Positions 1 to 6,623 of a stretch of DNA of 17,192 bases are shown here, in pieces; the stretch's first letter is position 1; each line of letters starts with the position of its first letter. The notes under the pieces are model-generated. The model was not told where the DNA came from, did no database searches, and saw only the letters and a program-made list of their open reading frames with translations. The stretch lies in the NCBI GenBank assembly GCA_017542695.1, contig JAFXWT010000211.1, forward strand, positions 1 through 17,192. Reading direction: 5' to 3'. The DNA is from Clostridia bacterium. GTDB taxonomy: Bacteria > Bacillota_A > Clostridia > Oscillospirales > CAG-272. The position numbers and the translations under genes are program-made.

Positions 1-55
1 CTGTGCTTATGTGAAGATACCGACGGATATTTTTTAACTTAATTTCAAAAACCTC

Positions 56-84
56 TTGACGAACGCCTGTTCGTATTGTATAAT
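56..84 (+). promoter_or_regulatory. Sigma-A type promoter of the Y-family polymerase operon
   Basis: A TTGACG -35 box (56-61) and a perfect TATAAT -10 box (79-84) are separated by 17 bases. The expected transcription start near 91 leaves a short leader that contains only the ribosome binding site before the GTG at 110. The promoter rules out the upstream TTG at 56 as a start codon, because that TTG is part of the -35 box. Confidence 0.85.
60..73. promoter_or_regulatory. LexA (SOS) operator between -35 and -10
   Basis: CGAACGCCTGTTCG is an inverted repeat with CGAAC/GTTCG arms. It matches the Gram-positive LexA/DinR consensus CGAACRNRYGTTYG at all but one position of the central four. It fills the spacer of the polymerase promoter, where bound LexA would block RNA polymerase. 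This predicts DNA-damage induction of the polymerase and the YolD-like gene. Confidence 0.82.
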
Positions 85-109
85 AATATTCCGAAAGGAG
101 GCGTTTTGC

Positions 110-1399
110 GTGGTAGAGAAGGAACGGATATACTATTGCATCGACATGAAGACGTTTTACGCCTCTGTCGAATGCGCGGAACGCGGGATCGACCCATTCG
201 AAAAAAATCTTGTGGTTGCTGATGTTTCGCGTGGGAATAACGCTTTGTGCCTCGCGATCACTCCGAAAATGAAGGCGATGGGGATCAAGAACCGATGTCG
301 TATGTCGGAGATACCGCCCGGAGTACAATATGAAGTGGCGCCACCGAGGATGGCGCTGTATATTGAGTATGCAGCGAACATTTATTCGCTATATCTCGAC
401 TACATCGACGCGCAGGACATTCACGTATACTCCATCGACGAGGCGTTTATCGACGTGACGGAATACCTCGACACCTACAAAAAGGATAAATTCGAATTTG
501 TTAAATTTCTTATGGAAGAGATAGAAAATCGTTACAAAATACCCTCGTCTGCGGGCATGGGAACGAATTTGTATCTTGCAAAGATCGCTCTCGACATAAC
601 GGCAAAGTACACGTCGGATCGCATCGGATATCTCGATGAGGAGTTGTATCGCAAGACGCTGTGGGATCACCGCCCGATAACAGACTTTTGGATGGTTGCT
701 GACGGCACAGCGCGCCGCCTTGAAAAGTTCGGCGCTTACGATATGCGCGGAGTTACGCATATACCGAAAGAAACGATGTATCGCGTGTTCGGCAAGGACG
801 CCGAACTGCTTATCGATCACGCTTGGGGGCGCGAGAGTTGTCTTATGTCAGATATCAAGAATTATAAAAGCAAAACGAAGTCGGTGTCGTTTACCCAGAT
901 CCTGCCGCGCGACTATAAGTTTATAGAAGCGAGGACGGTCATTCAGGAGATGGCGCGCAACGGCGCGGCGGAGCTGATGAAGCGCAACGTCATCACGGGA
1001 AAGGTGAGTATCTACGTCGGCTACACACGGGATTTGCGACAGCCGACAAAGGGCAGCGCGCATCCCGATGCAACGACGAACCTTGCCTCGTTCCTGGTCG
1101 ATGTGACGCTTAAACTCTACGACGAAACTACTGACAGAACCGTTCCGATAAGGCGGCTCGGCATATTTTTCGAGGACGTATATGAGAGCGATTACGAGGA
1201 ATACAGCATTTTCACCGATTTTACTGCCGTCGAACGCGAACGCGCATTGCAAAGCACGGTTGTGAGAATAAACGAGCGATTCGGCAAGAACACCGTTTTG
1301 TCCGGAATTAACTATTTGGCCGAGGGCACACAGCGGGAAAGAAACGGATTTATAGGAGGACACAGAGCAGGTTATGATGACACGGGCAGAGAGAGCTAA
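110..1399 (+). CDS. Y-family (UmuC/DinB-like) translesion DNA polymerase
   Basis: This is a lesion-bypass DNA polymerase of the UmuC/DinB superfamily, closest in layout to the Firmicute UvrX/YqjW group. The start is GTG at 110, with AGGAGG (96-101) eight bases upstream; it gives 429 residues, normal for the family. The N-terminal palm shows the DMKTFYASVE motif (residues 12-21) and the SIDEAF motif, which together supply the metal-binding acidic residues. The helix-hairpin-helix and little-finger regions follow. The 3' end overlaps the YolD-like gene by 26 bases, the same pairing seen for uvrX-yolD and yqjW-yqjX in Bacillus. A LexA box in its promoter indicates SOS control. Codons are more G+C-rich than in the genes to the right. 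Its subgroup (UvrX-like or DinB-like) cannot be fixed by eye. Confidence 0.93.
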   Translation: MVEKERIYYCIDMKTFYASVECAERGIDPFEKNLVVADVSRGNNALCLAITPKMKAMGIKNRCRMSEIPPGVQYEVAPPRMALYIEYAANIYSLYLDYIDAQDIHVYSIDEAFIDVTEYLDTYKKDKFEFVKFLMEEIENRYKIPSSAGMGTNLYLAKIALDITAKYTSDRIGYLDEELYRKTLWDHRPITDFWMVADGTARRLEKFGAYDMRGVTHIPKETMYRVFGKDAELLIDHAWGRESCLMSDIKNYKSKTKSVSFTQILPRDYKFIEARTVIQEMARNGAAELMKRNVITGKVSIYVGYTRDLRQPTKGSAHPDATTNLASFLVDVTLKLYDETTDRTVPIRRLGIFFEDVYESDYEEYSIFTDFTAVERERALQSTVVRINERFGKNTVLSGINYLAEGTQRERNGFIGGHRAGYDDTGRES

Positions 1400-1691
1400 G
1401 CAGTTTGCGCCGTTTGACGCGATGAAAGGGCTTCAGGCGGCTTTGCGGGACAGGGAAGAGCGGCATTCCCGGACAGAGAAAAGAGAGATATCAGATGAGA
1501 TTAAGGAGAGGAATTCAAAGATGCTCCTGAAACTCCGCCGCGGCATGAACGTCGAGCTGTTCATGTATCGCAATTATCACGACGTGATAATGCGCGGAAC
1601 TGTCACGGATATCGATTTTACATTCAAGTATCTCGAACTCGACGATGTTCGCGTGGGTTTTGAGGATATATATTATTTGAAGATATATTGA
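1374..1691 (+). CDS. YolD-like family protein
   Basis: This small protein (105 aa) begins with the run AKQFAPFDAMKGL, which is characteristic of clostridial YolD-like proteins. It continues with a predicted small beta-barrel region (VELFMYRNYHDVIMRGTVTDID) typical of that family. YolD-like genes commonly follow Y-family polymerase genes in Firmicutes and are thought to be accessory or regulatory partners of the polymerase; the biochemical role is not established. The ATG at 1374 follows AGGAGG (1354-1359) at 14 bases, a rather long spacing; ATG 1377 is the alternative. The start lies inside the polymerase gene, so translation is probably coupled and the SOS promoter is shared. Confidence 0.87.
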   Translation: MMTRAERAKQFAPFDAMKGLQAALRDREERHSRTEKREISDEIKERNSKMLLKLRRGMNVELFMYRNYHDVIMRGTVTDIDFTFKYLELDDVRVGFEDIYYLKIY

Positions 1692-1735
1692 TATCGCTTC
1701 GCTCGTCAGCCGACCGAAATCGTCATGGAGGTATC

Positions 1736-1876
1736 GACACTCCGACTATTGTCTATAAGCAGGGCGATACCGTTCTTGACGCCGCTCCGGCGGATGCCGG
1801 AACTTACACCGCAAGCATCACGTTCAGCGACACTACGGCAAGCGTGACCTGCACCATCGCAAAGAAAGCCGTCACC
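1736..1876 (+). pseudogene. Fragment of a surface-protein MBG-like repeat domain
   Basis: One frame encodes about 47 residues resembling the bacterial MBG/YDG-type beta-sandwich repeats of large cell-surface proteins: TPTIVYKQGDTVLDAAP, then DAGTYTASITFSD, then a TIAKKAVT strand at the end. Such domains normally occur in long multi-domain proteins with signal peptides and wall anchors. None of that is present: the frame has no credible start, and the similarity ends near 1876, where the sequence turns strongly A+T-rich. This looks like an internal piece left after deletion or insertion. Family recognition is by motif only. Confidence 0.55.
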
Positions 1877-1983
1877 CTTAATAAAAGCAATCGAAAAAAT
1901 AAAATAAAATGCATTGGTTGCATAAAGGGGGGAATACAATGGGATATATCTTCATTCTTATCAACCACTTATTTGAGTAATAT

Positions 1984-2196
1984 GTGAAAAAACGGATATG
2001 CAAAAGACGGAAAATTAAATATCCCAAAAAGTTTATTGACAATTATAAAAAGTTATGGTAGTATAAAAAAGAAAAGTACAAAGTAAATGAGATAGTTGAG
2101 CGAAAACCGTCACTGATAACGTTGACACCGTATGACCGTTTTTGCCTCGCAATGCTTGATTTTGGAGCGCGAATTGGAATAGAATCCGAAAAATAA
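1984..2196 (+). pseudogene. Unidentified frame interrupted by an amber codon
   Basis: A GTG at 1984 opens a 25-codon basic frame (starting VKKRICKRRK) that ends at a TAG at 2059-2061. The same frame then stays open for another 44 codons to a TAA at 2194-2196, including the segment TLTPYDRFCLAMLDFGARIG, which looks protein-like. No family was recognised. It may be a decayed gene or chance; a promoter at 2036-2064 lies inside it, which weakens the single-gene reading. Confidence 0.25.
2036..2064 (+). promoter_or_regulatory. Sigma-A type promoter without an obvious gene
   Basis: TTGACA (2036-2041) and TAGTAT (2059-2064) are 17 bases apart. The transcript would run about 135 bases from near 2071 into the hairpin terminator at 2205-2229. 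No intact open frame with a ribosome binding site lies between, so it would make a short RNA or a remnant message. Confidence 0.5.
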
Positions 2197-2204
2197 ATAA
2201 CATA

Positions 2205-2229
2205 ACAGACCTGAGTTTTTCAGGTCTGT
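2205..2229. terminator. Rho-independent terminator, probably bidirectional
   Basis: ACAGACCTGA and TCAGGTCTGT form a perfect 10-bp stem around a GTTTT loop. Rightward it is followed by a T-rich stretch (GTTTGTT). Leftward the reverse strand continues TATGTTATTTATTT. It sits 25 bases past the stop codon of the minus-strand ATPase gene and can also end the short rightward transcript. Confidence 0.75.
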
Positions 2230-2253
2230 CGTTTGTTATATTGCTATTAAAAA

Positions 2254-3480
2254 TCAAATTAAATTACTCGGGATCAAACTGTTTTCCGCATCGATCGGAA
2301 AAGGTTTTGGAAACATACAGATGATTCCTCCGGGGCCGCGTTTCAATGTAGTCTTATCAATGATGTTGAACTTCCGTATTTCTTTTTTCTCGGGGTTCGC
2401 GCTCATTTTAATTTCAAGAGGATGGATCATCCCGTTTTCCTCAACAAAAATGTCGATTTCCTTTGCCTTGTCATCTCTGTAAAAGCTTAAAAGTGCACCG
2501 TCTCTTGCATAAGCATAATTTTTAACCAGTTCCATAACGACATAGTTTTCATAGAAATGGCCTCCCGCAGCGCCTTCTCTGAGTGATTCGGGAGTGAGCC
2601 ATCTGGTCAGATATGCGCAAAGCCCGGTGTCACAGAAATACAGTTTCGGCGTTTTGACAAGTCGTTGAAGTTCATTGTTTGAATACGGTTCGAGCAAATA
2701 GACAACATCCATATCTTGAAGAATACCAAGCCATTTTTTCGCTGTAACTTCAGAAACGCCCGCAGCTTCGCCGAGCGTCCTGTAATTGACCAGATTTCCA
2801 ACCAAAGCGGCGCTCGCACGAATCAATCTTTTGAATCCGTCAATGTCTGAGATACCTTCATCGTTAACGGCGTCGGCAATCAGGTAGTTATCAATGTATG
2901 ACTGGTAATACGTTTGCGCCATTTCCCCTGTTGCGTCCTGAATATCGGAATACCCGCCTTTCCAGATATGCTTGAAAACTTCCACAACATCATTATCGGG
3001 AAGTTCTTGTTTTCTCTTCAAAAGGCAGTTCATTGAGAAATCAAGCGGTTCCGGATCCAGGATACTTTTTTTCTCTCTGTACGATAAACCATACAATCGA
3101 AGAATTCCGAGACGCCCTGCCAGAGTGTCGCGAGATTTCTCCATGATTTTCTTTCTTTGAGAACCCGTCAGCCAAAAGCGTCCTCTTTCATCGCTTTCGT
3201 CGCACATAACTTTGATATATTCCAGAAGATTTGGCGCTTTCTGGATCTCATCGATCAGAATTGGTGGTTTATACGTCTGGAAGAACAAACGTGGATCATT
3301 TAAGGCAAGTTCGCGTGCATAGTCGTTATCCATGCTGACAATGGTACGATTCTGCTCTTTTGCCAGATGCTTTAGCATCGTAGATTTCCCGACTTGTCTT
3401 GCACCAATGACCAAAACTGCCTTGAAAAACTTATCGGCTTCAAGAAACTTTCGTTCTAATTCGCGATGTATATACTCCAT
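2254..3480 (-). CDS. AAA+ ATPase of the AAA_14/DUF4143 family
   Basis: This 408-residue protein has the standard architecture of the AAA_14 plus DUF4143 family. Walker A is GARQVGKST (residues 26-34), Walker B is ILIDE (74-78), a sensor-like WLTGSQ lies at 103-108, and an arginine-rich AGR follows near 120. The C-terminal DUF4143 part carries D343 and E356-x-K358, a PD-(D/E)XK nuclease-like pattern. The start is ATG at 3480, with GGAGG five bases upstream; a longer reading to 3531 would cross the promoter -10 box. These proteins are common orphans in Firmicutes, Bacteroidetes and archaea, and their function is unknown. It has its own promoter and terminator, so it is a monocistronic unit, with no visible tie to the restriction operon. 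Confidence 0.88.
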   Translation of the reverse strand: MEYIHRELERKFLEADKFFKAVLVIGARQVGKSTMLKHLAKEQNRTIVSMDNDYARELALNDPRLFFQTYKPPILIDEIQKAPNLLEYIKVMCDESDERGRFWLTGSQRKKIMEKSRDTLAGRLGILRLYGLSYREKKSILDPEPLDFSMNCLLKRKQELPDNDVVEVFKHIWKGGYSDIQDATGEMAQTYYQSYIDNYLIADAVNDEGISDIDGFKRLIRASAALVGNLVNYRTLGEAAGVSEVTAKKWLGILQDMDVVYLLEPYSNNELQRLVKTPKLYFCDTGLCAYLTRWLTPESLREGAAGGHFYENYVVMELVKNYAYARDGALLSFYRDDKAKEIDIFVEENGMIHPLEIKMSANPEKKEIRKFNIIDKTTLKRGPGGIICMFPKPFPIDAENSLIPSNLI

Positions 3481-3519
3481 ATCATCCTCCAAAATGGCGG
3501 CAATCCAAACTACACTTAT

Positions 3520-3547
3520 ATTATACCGCATTTTTTGTATTTGTCAA
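3520..3547 (-). promoter_or_regulatory. Sigma-A promoter of the DUF4143 ATPase gene
   Basis: Read on the minus strand, TTGACA (3547-3542) and TATAAT (3525-3520) are separated by 16 bases. The predicted start near 3513 lies 33 bases before the ATG at 3480. The -35 box overlaps the end of the frameshifted tail of the upstream regulator gene. Confidence 0.85.
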
Positions 3548-3624
3548 TACAATTTGGATTTTTCCTCGCTCATTATTTTTTCCTGTTCGAGTCTTTCCGC
3601 TTTCAGTTCCCATCTATATTCTTT
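3544..3624 (-). pseudogene. Frameshifted tail of the XRE/membrane regulator
   Basis: In the frame adjacent to that of the regulator, this stretch encodes EYRWELKAERLEQEK followed by IMSEEKSKLY and a stop. It is strongly charged and has no start codon or ribosome binding site of its own. Adding one G in the AAAG-AAT junction (3618-3624) would join it to the LTLK end of the regulator and replace the abrupt NIDGN ending with a 25-residue cytoplasmic tail. Confidence 0.4.
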
Positions 3625-3998
3625 AGTGTCAAAAAGCAGAATAACGATGTCGCCGCGCCGATCAGCGTGATTGCAACTTCCGATGAAATGAACTTGAGGG
3701 GAAGACACACAGTGCTTGCAAGTATTACTCCGACGCAAATGGTTTTAATGATTTCATGATAAAATGATATGATAAACCATATAAACCTTGGCTGTTTCTT
3801 TTCTGTCGGTGGCGATTCAACATCTAAACCGAGAAAATCAACGAGTTTATTAAATATCTCTACGCTTGGCTTCGAGAGCCCACGCTCCCATTTCGAAACC
3901 GCTTGAACCGTTATTCCGAATTGTGCGGCAATATCGGCTTGTGTCATCCCTTTTTCTTTGCGTTTTGTTGTTATTTCTTTTCCCAAGTCAATGTTCAT
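3603..3998 (-). CDS. XRE-family regulator with C-terminal membrane segments
   Basis: This 131-residue protein has an N-terminal Cro/CI-type helix-turn-helix (about residues 6-60; core MTQADIAAQFGI and VQAVSKWERG at 18-40). A hydrophobic C-terminal half follows, with probable membrane segments at about 85-105 and 107-125. HTH proteins with short membrane tails are widespread in Firmicutes; the signal they sense is usually unknown. The start is ATG at 3998, preceded by AAAGAGGT; ATG at 4040 has no such site. The frame stops at 3603. A shift of one base near 3618-3624 would instead read EYRWELKAERLEQEK and on to a stop at 3544, a charged tail that looks genuinely coding. The gene may therefore carry a single-base deletion. 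Confidence 0.8.
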   Translation of the reverse strand: MNIDLGKEITTKRKEKGMTQADIAAQFGITVQAVSKWERGLSKPSVEIFNKLVDFLGLDVESPPTEKKQPRFIWFIISFYHEIIKTICVGVILASTVCLPLKFISSEVAITLIGAATSLFCFLTLKNIDGN

Positions 3999-4057
3999 AA
4001 CAATACCTCTTTTCATTTTAGATGATATTATTATTGACATAATTTATAATCTCTCAT

Positions 4058-4113
4058 ATGAAAAAATCCCTATATACCTATATACCTATATACTTAAATA
4101 GGGATTTTTTCAT
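4058..4113. repeat. Long hairpin enclosing three tandem TATATACY repeats
   Basis: The arms ATGAAAAAATCCCTAT (4058-4073) and its perfect complement ATAGGGATTTTTTCAT (4098-4113) give a 16-bp stem with U-rich flanks in both directions. The repeats TATATACC, TATATACC and TATATACT (4071-4094) run from the inner arm through the loop. The stem could act as a bidirectional terminator; the direct repeats could be a repeated protein-binding site. It lies just upstream of the minus-strand regulator gene. Confidence 0.7.
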
Positions 4114-4139
4114 TATGACATGAGGTAGAACAGGTAAGC

Positions 4140-4168
4140 AAAAAACGGAGCTTTCGGCTCCGTTTTTT
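4140..4168. terminator. Rho-independent terminator serving a lost minus-strand gene
   Basis: AAAAAACGGAGC and GCTCCGTTTTTT form a 12-bp stem (7 G+C-rich pairs plus A/U pairs) around a TTTCG loop. It is symmetrical, so it would work in both directions. On the minus strand it lies 15 bases after the TAG of a stranded gene end (4183-4230), which is its most likely original partner. Confidence 0.85.
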
Positions 4169-4182
4169 AAAATCTATAAAAA

Positions 4183-4230
4183 CTATCTTTTTCCCGTTCT
4201 GTACTCTCTGTTCATCGCGTCGATTGAGAC
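4183..4230 (-). pseudogene. Stranded 3' end of a minus-strand gene
   Basis: Read on the minus strand, the frame VSIDAMNREYRTGKR ends at a TAG (4185-4183) and is followed by a textbook terminator. An in-frame stop lies one codon further upstream (4236-4234), so only about 15 codons survive. The spacing of frame, stop and terminator looks like the last codons of a real gene whose body has been replaced by the sequence to the right. The gene family was not recognised. Confidence 0.4.
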
Positions 4231-4406
4231 TAATTAGATTATTCTACAGTGATCTTTCAATAATCATTGTTTAACGTATGATTATCCGAAAAGTATGTGG
4301 CAAAAGAAGTTAAATGCAGCTGCATTTATGCATAATGTAATACGCCGCTTTTTAATGCTATTTTTTCGGATTTTACACAATCACAAAAAAACCATTACAA
4401 AAAGTA
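4231..4406. repeat. Gene-free region with nested inverted repeats
   Basis: No gene is visible here. TAAATGCAGCTGCATTTA (4311-4328) is a perfect 18-base palindrome. It overlaps a second perfect palindrome, TTATGCATAA (4326-4335). A 9-base inverted repeat, ATCCGAAAA (4284-4292) and TTTTCGGAT (4363-4371), encloses both. The block ends 36 bases before the -35 box of the restriction operon and could hold an operator, or be a recombination junction scar. Confidence 0.6.
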
Positions 4407-4435
4407 TTGACAAATGGAAGGAAAGGGTGTATAAT
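4407..4435 (+). promoter_or_regulatory. Strong sigma-A promoter of the type I R-M operon
   Basis: Perfect TTGACA (4407-4412) and TATAAT (4430-4435) are separated by 17 bases. Transcription should start near 4442, about 33 bases before the first start codon at 4475. It is the only strong promoter found ahead of the eight-gene unit. No LexA box accompanies it. Confidence 0.88.
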
Positions 4436-4474
4436 ATAATCACAATTTATCCATGACAAAAAAACGGTGGCGAA

Positions 4475-5068
4475 ATGAGATTAGAGAAAGTTGCAACAAT
4501 TAGAATCGGCGCGGTGTCTGTACGCAAGAAGTCAAAAGAAGGAACAATACCATCACATTACTATAAAGCATTAAACCTTAAGTGTCTAACAGAAGAAGGA
4601 AATATAGACATAAATTTTGCTGATGAGTATCCAACAGAAAAAGAACTAAAACCAGAGTTACTTACCCAAAAGGGTGATGTGCTGATTAGACTGAGCTTTC
4701 CATACACTTCTGTTTTGATTGATGAAAAAGCTTGCGGTCTTTTTGTTCCATCGCATTTTGCGATCTTAAGAGCAAATCCCAAAATGATTTTACCTGAATA
4801 CATACTTTGGTTTCTCAGGCGTGAATGCATATATCAACAAATTTTGCAAAACAGTAGCGGAAGCACGGCTTTTGGGACGATAAGTTCTGGGTTCATTGGT
4901 TCGCTAAACATACGAATTTTACCTATTAAAAAACAAAAAGCGCTTGGGCAATTGCTTCTGCTATCAAGTAGAGAACAAGAATTACTTAACCTTTTGGCAA
5001 AGGAAAAAGCTATTTTACATAAAGAAACACTTAACATAATATATGATAAGTTCAAAGGAGAAAACTAA
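4475..5068 (+). CDS. Single-TRD type I specificity-like protein (half HsdS)
   Basis: This 197-residue protein resembles one half of a type I specificity (S) subunit, about half the usual 400 or more residues. It has one target-recognition-like domain (about 1-145, with the LLTQKGDVLIRLS and LPEYILWFLRRE elements usual in S proteins). A single helical stretch follows (about 150-195, beginning LPIKKQKALGQLLLL), corresponding to the spacer helix that follows a TRD. The ATG at 4475 follows GGTGG (4466-4470). It is the first gene of the operon and stops two bases before hsdM starts. The ends look intact, not truncated. It could pair with itself or with HsdM to give an alternative specificity, or regulate assembly. 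A full hsdS lies three genes downstream. Confidence 0.72.
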   Translation: MRLEKVATIRIGAVSVRKKSKEGTIPSHYYKALNLKCLTEEGNIDINFADEYPTEKELKPELLTQKGDVLIRLSFPYTSVLIDEKACGLFVPSHFAILRANPKMILPEYILWFLRRECIYQQILQNSSGSTAFGTISSGFIGSLNIRILPIKKQKALGQLLLLSSREQELLNLLAKEKAILHKETLNIIYDKFKGEN

Positions 5069-5069
5069 A

Positions 5070-6623
5070 ATGACAACGAGACAAAACATAGAAAAAACGC
5101 TTTGGAATGCTTGTGACAGCTTTCGTGGAAAAATCGACAGTTCGCGCTATAAGGATTACATCCTTTCCATGCTTTTCGTGAAGTACCTTAGCGACGTATA
5201 CAATGAATCACGAGAGAATTATATGAATCAATATGACGGGGACGAGCGGCGTGTTGATCGTGCTATGAGCAGAGAACGTTTTGTAATGGACGAAACATCA
5301 ACATTTTCATATCTTTATGCCAATCGTAACGACTCTGAAATTGGTCAGAAAATAAATGTTGCGCTCGCTGCCATTGAAAACAATAACAGCGCAAAATTAC
5401 ATAATGTGTTCCGTGCAATTGATTTCAACTCTTCTGTTGACTTCGGAGAACCGAAAGAAAAAAACGCCATCCTTAAGAATCTGCTTGAGGATTTCAAGGA
5501 TTTGGATCTTCGCCCGTCTCAACTTGACAGCGTAGATATCATCGGTGATGCATATGAGTACATGATCGCAAATTTTGCCTCAAATGCCGGAAAGAAAGGC
5601 GGAGAGTTTTACACGCCAGCTAAGGTATCGGAACTTGTGGCACGCCTCGTTGCGCCGAGAGAAAACGACCGTATTTACGATGCAACTTGCGGTAGCGGCG
5701 GTTTGTTACTCAAAGCATTCAAACAAATTGGCAGCAAAAAAACACATCTTTACGGGCAAGAAAAGAATATGCAGACATGGGCGCTTTGCCGTATGAATAT
5801 GTTTTTGCACGGAGTTGACGATGCAACAATCTGGCAAGGCGATACGCTCTCTAACCCCGGCAACGTGGAAAACGATCAACTTATGAAATTCCAGTGCATA
5901 GTAGCAAATCCCCCGTTTTCGCTTGATAAATGGGACAGCGGTTTTCTTCCCGACATCGAGAGCGAAAATGGTAAAAAGGAAAAAATGACCCCGGATCTTG
6001 ATGTCTATCACCGCTTTGACATTGGTGTTCCGCCGTCCTCAAAAGGTGATTATGCCTTCGTATTGCATATGTTAAGAAGTTTGGATGATACGACCGGGCG
6101 CATGGGAATTATCTTACCACATGGCGTTTTGTTCCGCGGAGCAAGCGAGGGACGAATCAGGCAAGCGATAATTGAGCAGTTCAACTTCCTTGATGCTGTT
6201 ATCGGATTGCCGGCAAACTTGTTTTACGGTGCCGGAATTCCTGCCTGCATACTGATTTTCTGTAAAGATCGTGGAATGAACAACAAAGTGCTGTTCGTGG
6301 ACGCCAGCGGCGACGGTCATTATGAAAAAGGCAAAAACCAAAACATTTTACGCGACGAAGATGTTAAAAAAATCGTCGATACATATAAGGCATACAAAAC
6401 CGATTTATCTTACAAAGACGAAGCAAAATTCAGCCATGTGGCAACTTTGCAGGAAATTCGAGAAAACGATTATAACCTCAATATTCCTCGTTATGTGGAT
6501 ACCTTTGAGGAAGAAGAACTGATCGACATCGACGAAGTTCAGAAAAATATTGCTGATATCGAGGCTGAACTTGCCGAAGTTCAAGCGAAAATGAAAAAGT
6601 ATATGGAGGAATTGGGACTATGA
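5070..6623 (+). CDS. hsdM: Type I DNA methyltransferase subunit HsdM
   Basis: This is the modification subunit (517 aa), an S-adenosylmethionine-dependent N6-adenine methyltransferase that works with an S subunit and is also needed for restriction. An N-terminal helical HsdM_N domain (about 1-140) precedes the catalytic domain. That domain has GEFYTP (178-183), the AdoMet-binding motif DATCGSGGLL (204-213) and the catalytic ANPPFS (279-284). The last 35 residues are a charged coiled coil that probably contacts HsdS. The start is ATG at 5070 with AAAGGAG (5054-5060); the in-frame ATG at 5043 lies within the preceding gene. The stop overlaps the next start (ATGA), so translation is coupled. All key motifs are intact. 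Confidence 0.96.
   Translation: MTTRQNIEKTLWNACDSFRGKIDSSRYKDYILSMLFVKYLSDVYNESRENYMNQYDGDERRVDRAMSRERFVMDETSTFSYLYANRNDSEIGQKINVALAAIENNNSAKLHNVFRAIDFNSSVDFGEPKEKNAILKNLLEDFKDLDLRPSQLDSVDIIGDAYEYMIANFASNAGKKGGEFYTPAKVSELVARLVAPRENDRIYDATCGSGGLLLKAFKQIGSKKTHLYGQEKNMQTWALCRMNMFLHGVDDATIWQGDTLSNPGNVENDQLMKFQCIVANPPFSLDKWDSGFLPDIESENGKKEKMTPDLDVYHRFDIGVPPSSKGDYAFVLHMLRSLDDTTGRMGIILPHGVLFRGASEGRIRQAIIEQFNFLDAVIGLPANLFYGAGIPACILIFCKDRGMNNKVLFVDASGDGHYEKGKNQNILRDEDVKKIVDTYKAYKTDLSYKDEAKFSHVATLQEIRENDYNLNIPRYVDTFEEEELIDIDEVQKNIADIEAELAEVQAKMKKYMEELGL

Noticed and set aside
1..42. Open frame ending at TAA 40-42 (CEDTDGYFLT), possibly the end of an upstream gene
   Set aside because: Only 13 codons are visible, with no family recognition, so it cannot be told from chance.
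389..1363. Long antisense frames opposite the polymerase gene
   Set aside because: They are shadows of a well-supported gene with clear motifs, and they have no ribosome binding sites or recognisable domains.
2033..2257. Minus-strand frame of 74 codons
   Set aside because: It runs through the terminator hairpin and the promoter on the other strand and has no ribosome binding site; its sequence looks non-coding.
3332..3759. Plus-strand frames across the ATPase promoter and the regulator
   Set aside because: They lie opposite two genes with good start signals and a strong promoter, and show no domain.
4475..4500. LexA control of the R-M/dinD operon
   Set aside because: No GAAC-N4-GTTC type site was found near the operon promoter; the only clear one is at 60-73.
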